From a virus, in IMG/VR virus record IMGVR_UViG_3300030101_004730, positions 1 to 38,034 of that record: a stretch of DNA of 38,034 nt; one strand, written 5' to 3'. The notes below the pieces were generated by a model. That model saw only the letters and a list, made by a program, of their open reading frames with translations, searched no databases and was not told the DNA's origin. Made by a program: the position numbers and the translations under genes. Numbering within the stretch: the stretch's first letter is position 1; every line of letters starts with the position of its first letter. Shown here piece after piece: positions 8,331 through 14,708 of the stretch.

Positions 8331-8362
8331 CAAATATAGTACAATCTTTTTAATTATCCTAA
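8331..8362 (-). promoter_or_regulatory. Bacteroidetes-type promoter, possibly giving a leaderless mRNA
   Basis: On the minus strand TATATTTG (8338-8331) matches the -7 motif TAnnTTTG. Twenty bases further upstream is TTAG, one mismatch from the -33 TTTG. The RHH start ATG (8326) is only five bases past the -7 motif. A second ATG at 8330 opens a three-codon ORF (ATG CAT GAG TAA) across the start. Confidence 0.5.
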
Positions 8363-8442
8363 CTTTTTAAAACTTGTTTTATTTGTTTGAAATATGTCGT
8401 TTAACGGGCTTTTGTGGGTTGGGTAGGGTGTTTATACCAGAT

Positions 8443-8472
8443 ATAAAAAAAGCCCCAAAATTTGAGGCTTTT
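8443..8472 (-). terminator. Rho-independent terminator
   Basis: Minus strand: AAAAGCCTC pairs with GGGGCTTTT (9 bp, one G-U) around a 7-nt loop and is followed by a T run. It lies just after the stop of the gene at 8490-8789 and closes the transcript from the promoter at 9036-9067. Confidence 0.85.
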
Positions 8473-8489
8473 AAAGTTTGTTAATTTAA

Positions 8490-8789
8490 CTATTGCTTCA
8501 TACAATAAATTGCATCTTCATGAGCACCCCTTATGGCTTCTGCAAAGTTTTTGCCGTACGAACCCCACATAACACCATTTGTATAAAATGCTACAACTTC
8601 ACGCGGTGCATCTTCATAGCCTTTTGCAAGGTATAATATTACCCTATCATTAAAATGTAATGTAACTTTGTAAAATTTTGTAAAACCGTCTAATTCTTTA
8701 TTTTCAATTTGTATTTCTTTTCTATCAATTGACTTTACAATACAATTTGCCATTAGATTTGTATCTGAATATGAGATTGTTTTTTTCAT
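8490..8789 (-). CDS. Small protein of unknown function
   Basis: A 99-residue protein with alternating beta-like segments (FTKFYKVTLHFNDRVILYLA) and an aromatic C-terminal part (VMWGSYGKNFAEAIRGAHE). I do not recognise it. It starts right after a copy of the start-associated leader, and that leader's TAA is the stop codon of the preceding gene. Second gene of a two-gene operon ended by the terminator at 8443-8472. Confidence 0.7.
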   Translation of the reverse strand: MKKTISYSDTNLMANCIVKSIDRKEIQIENKELDGFTKFYKVTLHFNDRVILYLAKGYEDAPREVVAFYTNGVMWGSYGKNFAEAIRGAHEDAIYCMKQ

Positions 8790-8810
8790 GATTTGTTGTT
8801 TTAAGTTGTT
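8790..8810 (-). promoter_or_regulatory. Start-associated leader without its own promoter
   Basis: Minus strand AACAACTTAAAACAACAAATC directly precedes the ATG at 8789. It matches the leader before nine other early genes. Its TAA (8801-8803) doubles as the stop codon of the upstream gene, so that gene's last codons (Leu-Thr-Thr) are encoded by leader sequence. Confidence 0.6.
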
Positions 8811-8986
8811 AATATTTTTTCTATCTTTTTTTTAATAGTAGAAAACGTTTTTGATGTGTGTATAATAGAGCCGTTCAACTCTAAACCAAATTTTTGCAAC
8901 CTATTTGAATATGATACAATTAATTCATTTTCACTGTCAGAATCGGTTAATTCAATAATTTTACCATTCAATAATTGTTCTTTCAT
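8801..8986 (-). CDS. Small protein of unknown function
   Basis: A 61-residue protein, acidic in the first half (ELTDSDSENELIVSYS) and Lys-rich at the end. No recognised family. It is first gene after the promoter at 9036-9067, preceded by the start-associated leader, and its stop codon lies inside the leader of the next gene. Confidence 0.65.
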   Translation of the reverse strand: MKEQLLNGKIIELTDSDSENELIVSYSNRLQKFGLELNGSIIHTSKTFSTIKKKIEKILTT

Positions 8987-9067
8987 GATTTGTTGTTTTA
9001 AGTTGTTTAAAATTATTTCGTTGTTGTTGATAAATCAAATATCGAACCTTTAAACCATATTTCCAAA
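8987..9067 (-). promoter_or_regulatory. Early promoter P1 with leader
   Basis: Minus strand: TTTG (9067-9064), 20-bp spacer, GATATTTG (9043-9036, one mismatch from TAnnTTTG). Downstream come ATCAACAACAACGAAATAAT and then the start-associated leader ending at ATG 8986. The block upstream of -33 (ACTCAAATTTTTGGAAATA) matches the other four promoters. It drives the two small genes down to 8490. The remaining gap 9068-9260 holds only AT-rich DNA, the terminator at 9173-9203 and a small hairpin. Confidence 0.75.
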
Positions 9068-9172
9068 AATTTGAGTATAATAATTCAATCTTTTTTTATA
9101 ATTATTTCATAACTGCTTGATAATCAATAAAACTTTTTTTAACCTTTTTTTGAAAATTCATAAAAACCCACC

Positions 9173-9203
9173 AAAAAAGGCCACCAGCTTTCACCGATGG
9201 CCT
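9173..9203 (-). terminator. Rho-independent terminator of the replication operon
   Basis: Minus strand: AGGCCATC pairs with GGTGGCCT (8 bp, one G-U) around a 10-nt loop, followed by TTTTTT. It lies just past the 45-residue gene at 9261-9398. A second small hairpin (AGTCT/AGACT with an A-rich loop) is at 9213-9230. Confidence 0.85.
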
Positions 9204-9260
9204 AACACATATAAGTCTAAAAAAAAGACTAGCGGATATTCCCTTTAACCGCTCCCATGC

Positions 9261-9398
9261 TTACTTTTTTGATTCCCAGAATGCGGCACAGATGGCCACC
9301 GCTTGTTTGAGGTTCTTAGCTGTACCCTTTTTGATAACTGCTGGAATGCATCTGGCTATAAATTTAACCTTTGTTTCTTGTTTCTTTGGTGCTGGCAT
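9261..9398 (-). CDS. Very small basic protein (45 aa)
   Basis: ATG 9398 to TAA 9261-9263. The protein begins MPAPKKQETKVKFIARC and ends AVAICAAFWESKK. The pairing of an N-terminal IARC-like stretch with a C-terminal AVAICxxxWE resembles short helical motifs found in several phage structural proteins, but this is weak evidence. It overlaps the 56-residue gene by 35 bp in a different frame and is the last gene before a strong terminator. Confidence 0.55.
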   Translation of the reverse strand: MPAPKKQETKVKFIARCIPAVIKKGTAKNLKQAVAICAAFWESKK

Positions 9399-9534
9399 CT
9401 GGTTTGTGTATTGTACCGTTATTTACAAAGTTTAAAGCCTCTAAAGCCTTTTTATACTGGTTTCTTATTAACTCCTTTAAAAAGGCATTTTCAGAGCGTA
9501 AACGAATCAATTCTGTTTTTGTTTCTTTGTCCAT
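9364..9534 (-). CDS. Very small helical protein (56 aa)
   Basis: ATG 9534 to TAA 9364-9366, starting MDKETKTELIRLRSENAFLK. It is largely one amphipathic helix with a charged tail, perhaps a coiled coil. It follows the PD-(D/E)XK gene by 7 bp in the same operon. Function unknown. Confidence 0.55.
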   Translation of the reverse strand: MDKETKTELIRLRSENAFLKELIRNQYKKALEALNFVNNGTIHKPDASTKETRNKG

Positions 9535-9541
9535 TACTGAT

Positions 9542-9955
9542 TTAAAGTTTAGTCATTAAAGACCTATCAAAATGTATTAAAAACTCTACATCATTAGGGC
9601 AATAACTTCTGGGCTTGTTTCTACCTCCTAACTTGATGTTGTTTAAAGGTATCAAATTTGCATGAATAAAATAAATGCCGTCTGTATATTTACACAAAAA
9701 ATATGATGGTAAGTACCTATTACAATTCATCAACCTTTGGTACTTATGAAATGATAAAAACTGCGTATCAAAATCATTGTACTTGTTTGTTCTACATTTT
9801 ACCTCAATAAATGCAATACCGTTTCCATCTCTATGAATTAAAAAATCAATATCAAATTTTGGTAGCTTGGTATAGTTGCATTGTTTGACCTTGCAAAATT
9901 CTTTGATAGCTTGTACCTCATTATTGATGTGCTGTTTTGTTTCTACCCTATCCAT
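9542..9955 (-). CDS. PD-(D/E)XK-type nuclease
   Basis: A 137-residue protein with a compact restriction-nuclease-like core: a helix with E13, then KFDIDFLIHRDG (D35, D37), then AFIEVKCRT (E51, K53), followed by a helix with SFHKYQRL. This matches the D-(E)xK active site of Holliday-junction resolvase-like or VRR-type nucleases. In a replication operon, three bases after the SSB-like gene, it probably processes recombination or replication intermediates. The substrate cannot be told from sequence. Confidence 0.7.
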   Translation of the reverse strand: MDRVETKQHINNEVQAIKEFCKVKQCNYTKLPKFDIDFLIHRDGNGIAFIEVKCRTNKYNDFDTQFLSFHKYQRLMNCNRYLPSYFLCKYTDGIYFIHANLIPLNNIKLGGRNKPRSYCPNDVEFLIHFDRSLMTKL

Positions 9956-9958
9956 AAA

Positions 9959-10309
9959 TTAAAAGGGCAATTCATCATTAAAAGCGTTCGCTTCTGGGTT
10001 TTGTACGGCGGTATCGGGCATCGGTATGTATTCAATGTTTTGAAGCACCTCAATACGCCAGCCGTTCAAACCTACAAAATATTTATCTTGCCATTGGCGG
10101 CCTCTTACATTAAAATGCACTTTTACTGTTTGCCCCTCTTTCTTATCATCAAGTAAGCTGATTTGATTCTGGGTAAAATCAATTTTTACAGTCTGGGGGT
10201 ACCTATCATCTGTTGAAATAATCAGTTCCCTTTTTGTGAATGTTTCAGATACTTTAACAGCATCAAAAATTTTAATAATTTTTCCCTCAATTGCTAATTC
10301 GTTGTTCAT
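9959..10309 (-). CDS. SSB-like OB-fold protein (DUF3127 type)
   Basis: A 116-residue protein. The first 85 residues are beta-rich with a DUF3127-like pattern (ELAIEGKIIKIFD, then TKRELIISTDDRYPQTVKID). The C-terminus is a flexible acidic tail ending NDELPF, very like the SSB tip that recruits partner proteins. It probably coats single-stranded DNA during phage replication. It lies between the probable initiator partner and the nuclease. Confidence 0.75.
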   Translation of the reverse strand: MNNELAIEGKIIKIFDAVKVSETFTKRELIISTDDRYPQTVKIDFTQNQISLLDDKKEGQTVKVHFNVRGRQWQDKYFVGLNGWRIEVLQNIEYIPMPDTAVQNPEANAFNDELPF

Positions 10310-10328
10310 AATGTTACCTATTTAATTG

Positions 10329-11099
10329 TTATTTAATAATTGATTTTAGTATTAATAATTTTGAATAATTAGTTATACATTTTGTTTCATAATCATTGTG
10401 CTTTTCACCCCCAGAAATGGCCCTTAGTATGGCTCTTAAGTTTTGTTTCTTGTTCTTGTTTATGCTGTCGCTGTGTAAACTGGTCTTGATTTCTTTTGTT
10501 GTCAATTCTTTTGCTTCAAACCAGATTTGATTTTTTTCTTTTACATCAAACACAATATGGCCCGTATTTATCAATATTTTAGCCCAATAAGCGTTTATAT
10601 TTTCTTTTTGGGGTATTTCCCCATGATTCAAAAATAAAGCCCTTAAATAATTGAATTTTGAAACAATGTCTTTTTGTGTCTTTTCGTTTAGGCTTTTTTC
10701 AAGCTGTTTTTCTTGTTCTTTGATTTCTTGTTCAATTAGCTTGCCTTGCTTGATTATTACTTTGTTTCTTAGCTGGGTAAAAGCTTTTAATATTTTACCT
10801 AGAATTGTTACTGTAAATTTACCAAAGTATGTTTCAAGGTTCACCCCCTCAAACTTACCAGCAGCAGCCAGATTAAAAGCCAATTCTAGTTCATTGATTG
10901 ATAGATGCGGGTACATATCACAAATAAAATTTGTACACGTTCTAAGGCTGGCTAAGTCTGTTTGATTTGGTGGGTTTTTGTAATTAGCCCCAGTATAAGA
11001 ATTTGCCAAAAAAAGAATTGTAAAGCTAATATCATTTTTGGTTTGCCTAACCTTTGTTTCATCACCAGACCTTAACATCTGACGTATGTTGCTATTCAT
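10329..11099 (-). CDS. Probable replication protein, partner of the initiator
   Basis: I start this gene at ATG 11099, which overlaps the initiator stop by 8 bp (ATGAATAG); a longer reading to 11285 would run inside the initiator gene. The 256-residue product begins MNSNIRQMLRSGDE and has a helical core (LSINELELAFNLAAAGKFEG, then YFGKFTVTILGKILKAFTQL) and a Lys-rich coiled segment. No Walker or nuclease motif is visible. Its position right after an initiator is that of lambda P or DnaT-like helicase loaders, but that role is inference from order only. Confidence 0.65.
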   Translation of the reverse strand: MNSNIRQMLRSGDETKVRQTKNDISFTILFLANSYTGANYKNPPNQTDLASLRTCTNFICDMYPHLSINELELAFNLAAAGKFEGVNLETYFGKFTVTILGKILKAFTQLRNKVIIKQGKLIEQEIKEQEKQLEKSLNEKTQKDIVSKFNYLRALFLNHGEIPQKENINAYWAKILINTGHIVFDVKEKNQIWFEAKELTTKEIKTSLHSDSINKNKKQNLRAILRAISGGEKHNDYETKCITNYSKLLILKSIIK

Positions 11100-11940
11100 C
11101 CCAGTCAATATCAATTGTATTGTTTTGGGCTTCTGGTTCGTTGTTGTAGATAGCGTCATAATACGCTTGGTAAAATCCTTTTGTTGGCTGGTTGTTATTT
11201 TGTTCATGTTTTGATTTTTTGTTGTGATAATCTTGTACAAAGATGCCCATATATTCTGAACCCGTTGAAAATTCAATTGCACCAATTACGGTTTCAACAC
11301 CAAATTTTGTACAGTCTTTGGCAAGGGCTCTAATTTTTGTTTCAATTCCTTTGAGTGTTTTGTATGGTTTCTTACAGTCTTTCCGCATCTGGGCAAACTC
11401 TAAAAAGGTATTTTTTAATATAGCATTTTTTTCAAAAACTGGGGGCCATGTGATGTCATTAAAATCTAAACCTTTTTTTCTTTTTGGCGCAACTTTTTCT
11501 TTTTTTGGTTTGGGGGTTTTTAATGAATCTTGATGTTTAACTGTTGGCTCTGGTTCAATTTCTTTTTTAATACTTTTTTCTTTATATGTTAATAATGTAT
11601 TATTAATATCTGTATTATTATCTTTAGCATTTTCTAAATACCCCCCTTTAGAAAAATAAACACCCCCCTTTAGAATATTTAATACCCGTTTAACAATTTG
11701 TTTACCCTCATAATGGTACTTTACTTGTATCATTTTCTTTTCCTCTAAGCTTTTTATTATCTGGCTGCATCTACCTTTAGAGATACCAAAAAATTCAGCA
11801 AAATAACCATTTGATGCAAAGCACCCAGCCTCATTATCTAGGCTGTCAATTTCCACCAAAAAACATTTTTCAATCAATTTCAATTCTTTGTTTAACCAAA
11901 TTTCTTTTGGTATCCAGATACCTTTAAAATCTCTATTCAC
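11092..11940 (-). CDS. Replication initiator with winged helix and internal iterons
   Basis: A 282-residue protein starting with GTG at 11940 (GTGAATAG overlaps the upstream stop by 8 bp; no ATG occurs before residue 70). Residues about 22-90 form a winged helix-turn-helix (NGYFAEFFGISKGRCSQIIK, then LEEKKMIQVKYHYEGKQ). A low-complexity linker at about 90-158 is followed by a conserved-looking C-terminal domain (FNDITWPPVFEKNAILKN). This two-domain layout is like lambda O-type initiators. The linker is encoded by DNA carrying a 14-bp direct repeat and an AT-rich block, a likely origin. Neighbours (partner, SSB-like, nuclease) support a replication role. Confidence 0.75.
   Translation of the reverse strand: MNRDFKGIWIPKEIWLNKELKLIEKCFLVEIDSLDNEAGCFASNGYFAEFFGISKGRCSQIIKSLEEKKMIQVKYHYEGKQIVKRVLNILKGGVYFSKGGYLENAKDNNTDINNTLLTYKEKSIKKEIEPEPTVKHQDSLKTPKPKKEKVAPKRKKGLDFNDITWPPVFEKNAILKNTFLEFAQMRKDCKKPYKTLKGIETKIRALAKDCTKFGVETVIGAIEFSTGSEYMGIFVQDYHNKKSKHEQNNNQPTKGFYQAYYDAIYNNEPEAQNNTIDIDWDE
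11558..11675. other. Candidate replication origin (iterons plus AT-rich block)
   Basis: Two exact copies of the 14-mer TTCTAAAGGGGGGT (minus strand) lie at 11662-11675 and 11640-11653, 22 bp apart (about two helical turns). They are followed by about 80 bp of nearly pure A/T (11558-11639). Because 22 is not a multiple of three, the copies are read in different frames, so the repeat is not there for the protein. The arrangement (iterons, then AT-rich DNA, inside the initiator gene) copies lambdoid origins. Confidence 0.55.
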
Positions 11941-12304
11941 TTTTTCTTATTTTTTCATCGTTTGCAATTGCCTCCAGACAAATTTCTGTAAACTTTTTTT
12001 CTATAAAATCAATCTGGCTGGTTGGCATGATTGAACATGATGCACAAATACTGGCAATCAAACTAATGTTGTCAAGTACGATATCTTCACCCTCGTTTAT
12101 CTGTTGTTTTGTGGCCTTAGATGATTTGTTTATTTTGTTGATTTGTTGCTGTACATACTTGAATTTTCGCTTGACCATGTAGCGGTCATTTTCTCTTATT
12201 AGCGGGCTGTCAAGTATCTCACGGTATGCATATTCTTGTAGCATCAATGCAGTATAGGCAATTCGCTTATTGAGATACAATTTTTGTTCTTGGTTAAATT
12301 CCAT
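11933..12304 (-). CDS. Helical protein of unknown function, first gene of the replication operon
   Basis: A 123-residue, all-helical, charged protein (KLYLNKRIAYTALMLQEYAY, then KFKYVQQQINKINKSS) with no recognised domain. It overlaps the initiator gene by 8 bp, so the two are probably translated together. It starts just after the large hairpin at 12320-12399. Start ATG 12304. Confidence 0.65.
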   Translation of the reverse strand: MEFNQEQKLYLNKRIAYTALMLQEYAYREILDSPLIRENDRYMVKRKFKYVQQQINKINKSSKATKQQINEGEDIVLDNISLIASICASCSIMPTSQIDFIEKKFTEICLEAIANDEKIRKSE

Positions 12305-12319
12305 ATTTAAAACATTAAA

Positions 12320-12399
12320 AAACCCCGCTTAAATGGCTGTTAAGTTTGACATGAACGGAAAGTGAAACGCTCCAAAACAAAACCATTTAAACGGGGTTT
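12320..12399 (-). terminator. Large-loop hairpin / terminator
   Basis: A 17-bp inverted repeat with one mismatch (12320-12336 and 12383-12399) encloses a 46-nt loop. On the minus strand the stem ends in CGGGGTTTTTT, so it can terminate transcripts from the DGQHR gene. The loop is unusually long for a terminator. The rest of the gap 12400-12511 shows nothing I can name. Confidence 0.65.
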
Positions 12400-12511
12400 A
12401 TTATTAACATTATTACCCAGTTTATTATCACTTTCATATTATCTAAGGCCTTTTAAAATGGTTGTCAAGCATTGTGCCCCAGACATACAAATATATAAAA
12501 ATTAATTAATA

Positions 12512-13417
12512 TTACCCTTTTTTTATGCTCTTAATTTTGGGCATATCTTTTGGCATTACAAATCTTGTTATTGTTTTATTATCAAGATAACTATTCCAAG
12601 TTTTTAAAATTAAAAAAATCAATTCTCTTTGTTTGATTTTATATTTTTTTTGATTTACTCCAAATTTTGATGCAAATATTTTTTTTCTTAATGTATATAT
12701 TGGTGATGATTTTTTTAAACCTATACCATCGGAAAGCATTTGAAAAAATATATCTGATTCAGTTTTATTATACTTATCTAAAACCCATTTTAAACCACAA
12801 AAAACAGATGCTTTTATTAATCTATCACCATTTGCAACAATTATCATAGTTTCACCAATAAAATCAATAATTTCTGGGTTTTTATCAATCCATTTCAAAA
12901 AAGTTTCAGTTGTTAAATTACTTTTATTTATGCCGTTACCACCAGCTGTAAATATAGATTTTTGAAACCTTATAATAAATTTTACAGATGCAGTAATTAC
13001 ATTACAATATTTATAATTAGTTCTATGATTTATTTCCAAAACATCTGTGAAAGTTCTTGTTTTTTGGCCAATATCAATTGTTTTTATTGTATCGGTTTGT
13101 AAACCCTTAACAAATATTGTTTTTAAAGTAAAGTTTGCATCTATACAAGCAGCCAAACGGTGTTGACCATCAATTATATTACCCTCTATATCTTGGCGTA
13201 TTGTATCACCGTTATTCTGTTTAAATTGTTTTTCTTTCATTGTATTTGAAAGCCATATAACGTGTGTTCTTTTAAGCTTTCTTTGCACTTTACTATCTGT
13301 TAAATCCAAAAGTCTTTTGGCTATTTCTGGGGTAATTTCTACGCTGTGAAATTCTATGTGAGGTGTGGGCTGAAAAAATAATTTTTCAATGTTGTTTTTT
13401 TGCATTAAATTTGACAT
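12512..13417 (-). CDS. DGQHR (ParB/Srx-like) protein
   Basis: A 301-residue protein whose N-terminal 130 residues carry the ParB/sulfiredoxin-like signature IIDGQHRLAACIDA (DGQHR at 83-87), preceded by VIWLSNTMKEKQFKQ and followed by LQTDTIKTIDIGQKTRTF. The rest is helical and Lys/Ile/Phe-rich. Family members bind or hydrolyse nucleotides, or act on DNA; the phage role is unknown. The gene is visibly more AT-rich than its neighbours and stands alone between hairpins at 13446-13478 and 12320-12399, suggesting an acquired single-gene insert. Confidence 0.75.
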   Translation of the reverse strand: MSNLMQKNNIEKLFFQPTPHIEFHSVEITPEIAKRLLDLTDSKVQRKLKRTHVIWLSNTMKEKQFKQNNGDTIRQDIEGNIIDGQHRLAACIDANFTLKTIFVKGLQTDTIKTIDIGQKTRTFTDVLEINHRTNYKYCNVITASVKFIIRFQKSIFTAGGNGINKSNLTTETFLKWIDKNPEIIDFIGETMIIVANGDRLIKASVFCGLKWVLDKYNKTESDIFFQMLSDGIGLKKSSPIYTLRKKIFASKFGVNQKKYKIKQRELIFLILKTWNSYLDNKTITRFVMPKDMPKIKSIKKG

Positions 13418-13445
13418 AAATAAATATTTAATATTTGAATTAATG

Positions 13446-13478
13446 GGTGCATACTTTGGACGGTGAGCACCTTTTTTT
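13446..13478 (+). terminator. Plus-strand hairpin followed by T7
   Basis: On the plus strand GGTGC (13446-13450) pairs with GCACC (13467-13471) and is followed by TTTTTTT. The 5-bp stem is short but this is a terminator shape in the direction opposite to every gene. On the minus strand no T run follows. It may stop antisense transcription into the amidase gene, or be chance. Confidence 0.4.
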
Positions 13479-13511
13479 GTTTCTGTAAAAATATATAAAA
13501 AATCCTACAAT

Positions 13512-14087
13512 TTACAAAGATGCAAGATAGTTTTTTATTGCTGTGAATATCCAGAGGGCTATTCTATCACGGCCAGTACTGGTCATCAAATACTTTTTAC
13601 ATTCCCGCTCTGTATCCATAAAAAAGCACTCAATCAAAACCGCTGGCATCTTGGTTTTTTGAATTACATAAAAATCTTTTTTCTTGATACCTCGCCAGCG
13701 TTCCCCGTTAAAATGGGGCTGGTATTCCTTTTGTAATGATTCAGCAATTTTAGTACTTGCCTTGCTACAATTTACAGCCGTGAAAACCTCGCACCCAGTA
13801 CCACCCCCAGCATTTGCATGAATTGATATAAATATGCTGTTATCATAGCAGTTTGCAACATCCACCCTATCATACAAATCTAAGTCAGTATCTTGCGGGT
13901 TTATGTCCACATAAGGGTACCCCTCAGCTTGAAACATTTCTTTCAATCTGTACTTAATCTGGCGGTTAAATTCACCCTCATAAAGTATGCTTCCATCCTC
14001 CCAAATAGGGCTTCTTTTTCCAGCTGTACTGTAATGGCCAGCTAGGCAGCCACCATGCCCCGCATCTAGTAAAATTATAGTATTCAT
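13512..14087 (-). CDS. N-acetylmuramoyl-L-alanine amidase (endolysin)
   Basis: A 191-residue Amidase_3-type enzyme. I prefer ATG 14087, which begins MNTIILLDAGHGG as the family does, over an upstream ATG close to the terminator T run. Zinc ligands are H11 (DAGHGG), E39 (YEGEFN) and H90 (SIHANAGGG); the catalytic Glu is E153 (AVLIECFF). It cleaves the amide bond between MurNAc and the stem peptide. There is no signal peptide, so it needs a holin. It lies after the terminator at 14117-14166, so expression may depend on readthrough. Confidence 0.9.
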   Translation of the reverse strand: MNTIILLDAGHGGCLAGHYSTAGKRSPIWEDGSILYEGEFNRQIKYRLKEMFQAEGYPYVDINPQDTDLDLYDRVDVANCYDNSIFISIHANAGGGTGCEVFTAVNCSKASTKIAESLQKEYQPHFNGERWRGIKKKDFYVIQKTKMPAVLIECFFMDTERECKKYLMTSTGRDRIALWIFTAIKNYLASL

Positions 14088-14116
14088 CTTTGAATTTTTT
14101 ATGTAATAACTCATTT

Positions 14117-14166
14117 AAAAAAAAAAGGGGTTTTTAGTATGTCTTATATTCCACAGTAAAAACCCC
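14117..14166 (-). terminator. Rho-independent terminator before the amidase gene
   Basis: Minus strand: a perfect 10-bp stem (GGGGTTTTTA with TAAAAACCCC; plus 14127-14136 and 14157-14166) is followed by ten T. It lies 8 bp past the ArdC-like gene and 30 bp before the amidase start, so it could limit lysin expression until antitermination. Confidence 0.85.
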
Positions 14167-14173
14167 AAATGTA

Positions 14174-14527
14174 TTATTTTTTTTCTACTTGGTCAGCTGT
14201 AAACACACAAGCCACGTTGAAAAACTTGTATTTTGTTTCTTTGGTTTCTTGTGTTTCGTCATTTGATTCAGTCTTTTTTGCTTTTATAGGTTTGCTCCAA
14301 AACTTGTATGATTTGCTGCCCTTTTTAATTTTGTAGCCTTTGTCCTTCCACATTTTAAAGGTGCCAGTAACAATGCCCTCAAGGTTATAATAAACGCTTA
14401 ATTTTTGGTTCATTGTTTGGGCTTCTTTGTACTCCTCACCAAGTTGACCCATATCAGATTTAAGTTTTAACATTTCAGATATTTCAATCAATTCTAATTT
14501 GGCTGGGCTTGTTTTATACTTTTTCAT
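14174..14527 (-). CDS. ArdC-like single-strand DNA-binding domain protein
   Basis: A 117-residue protein. After a helical N-terminus it has KGYKIKKGSKSYKFWSKP (about 63-80), an acidic insert, and KFFNVACVFTADQVEK (101-116). The GxxVxKGxKxxxxxFW...FNVF-ADQ arrangement resembles the N-terminal ssDNA-binding domain of ArdC antirestriction proteins. The zincin protease half of ArdC is absent. It follows promoter P2 as a single-gene transcript closed by a strong terminator. An early role in protecting incoming DNA is plausible but inferred. Confidence 0.6.
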   Translation of the reverse strand: MKKYKTSPAKLELIEISEMLKLKSDMGQLGEEYKEAQTMNQKLSVYYNLEGIVTGTFKMWKDKGYKIKKGSKSYKFWSKPIKAKKTESNDETQETKETKYKFFNVACVFTADQVEKK

Positions 14528-14603
14528 GATGTTTGATTTTTAATTTATTATTATTTCGTTGTTGTTAATAACAAATTTATATCAACTTTCCTTTATTTCC
14601 AAA
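14528..14603 (-). promoter_or_regulatory. Early promoter P2 with leader
   Basis: Minus strand: TTTG (14603-14600), 20-bp spacer, TAAATTTG (14579-14572), then TTATTAACAACAACGAAATA and leader ATTAAAAATCAAACATC before ATG 14527. Upstream of -33 is GTTCAAATATTTGGAAATA, shared with P3 and P5. Confidence 0.8.
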
Positions 14604-14647
14604 TATTTGAACATATATTTTTAATCTTTTTCAAACTTTTTTTCAAT

Positions 14648-14684
14648 AAAAAAGGCTAACTCATTAAAAATTAACAAGTTAGCC
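14648..14684 (-). terminator. Rho-independent terminator after the glucosaminidase gene
   Basis: Minus strand: GGCTAACT pairs perfectly with AGTTAGCC (plus 14654-14661 and 14677-14684) around an AT-rich 15-nt loop, followed by TTTTTT. It separates the glucosaminidase operon from promoter P2. Confidence 0.88.
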
Positions 14685-14708
14685 CCAAAACAATAAATTA
14701 CCATAAAA

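Noticed and set aside
10329-11285. Longer start for the replication partner gene
   Set aside because: It would lie 190 bp inside the initiator gene. The ATG at 11099 gives the same tight 8-bp overlap as two other junctions.
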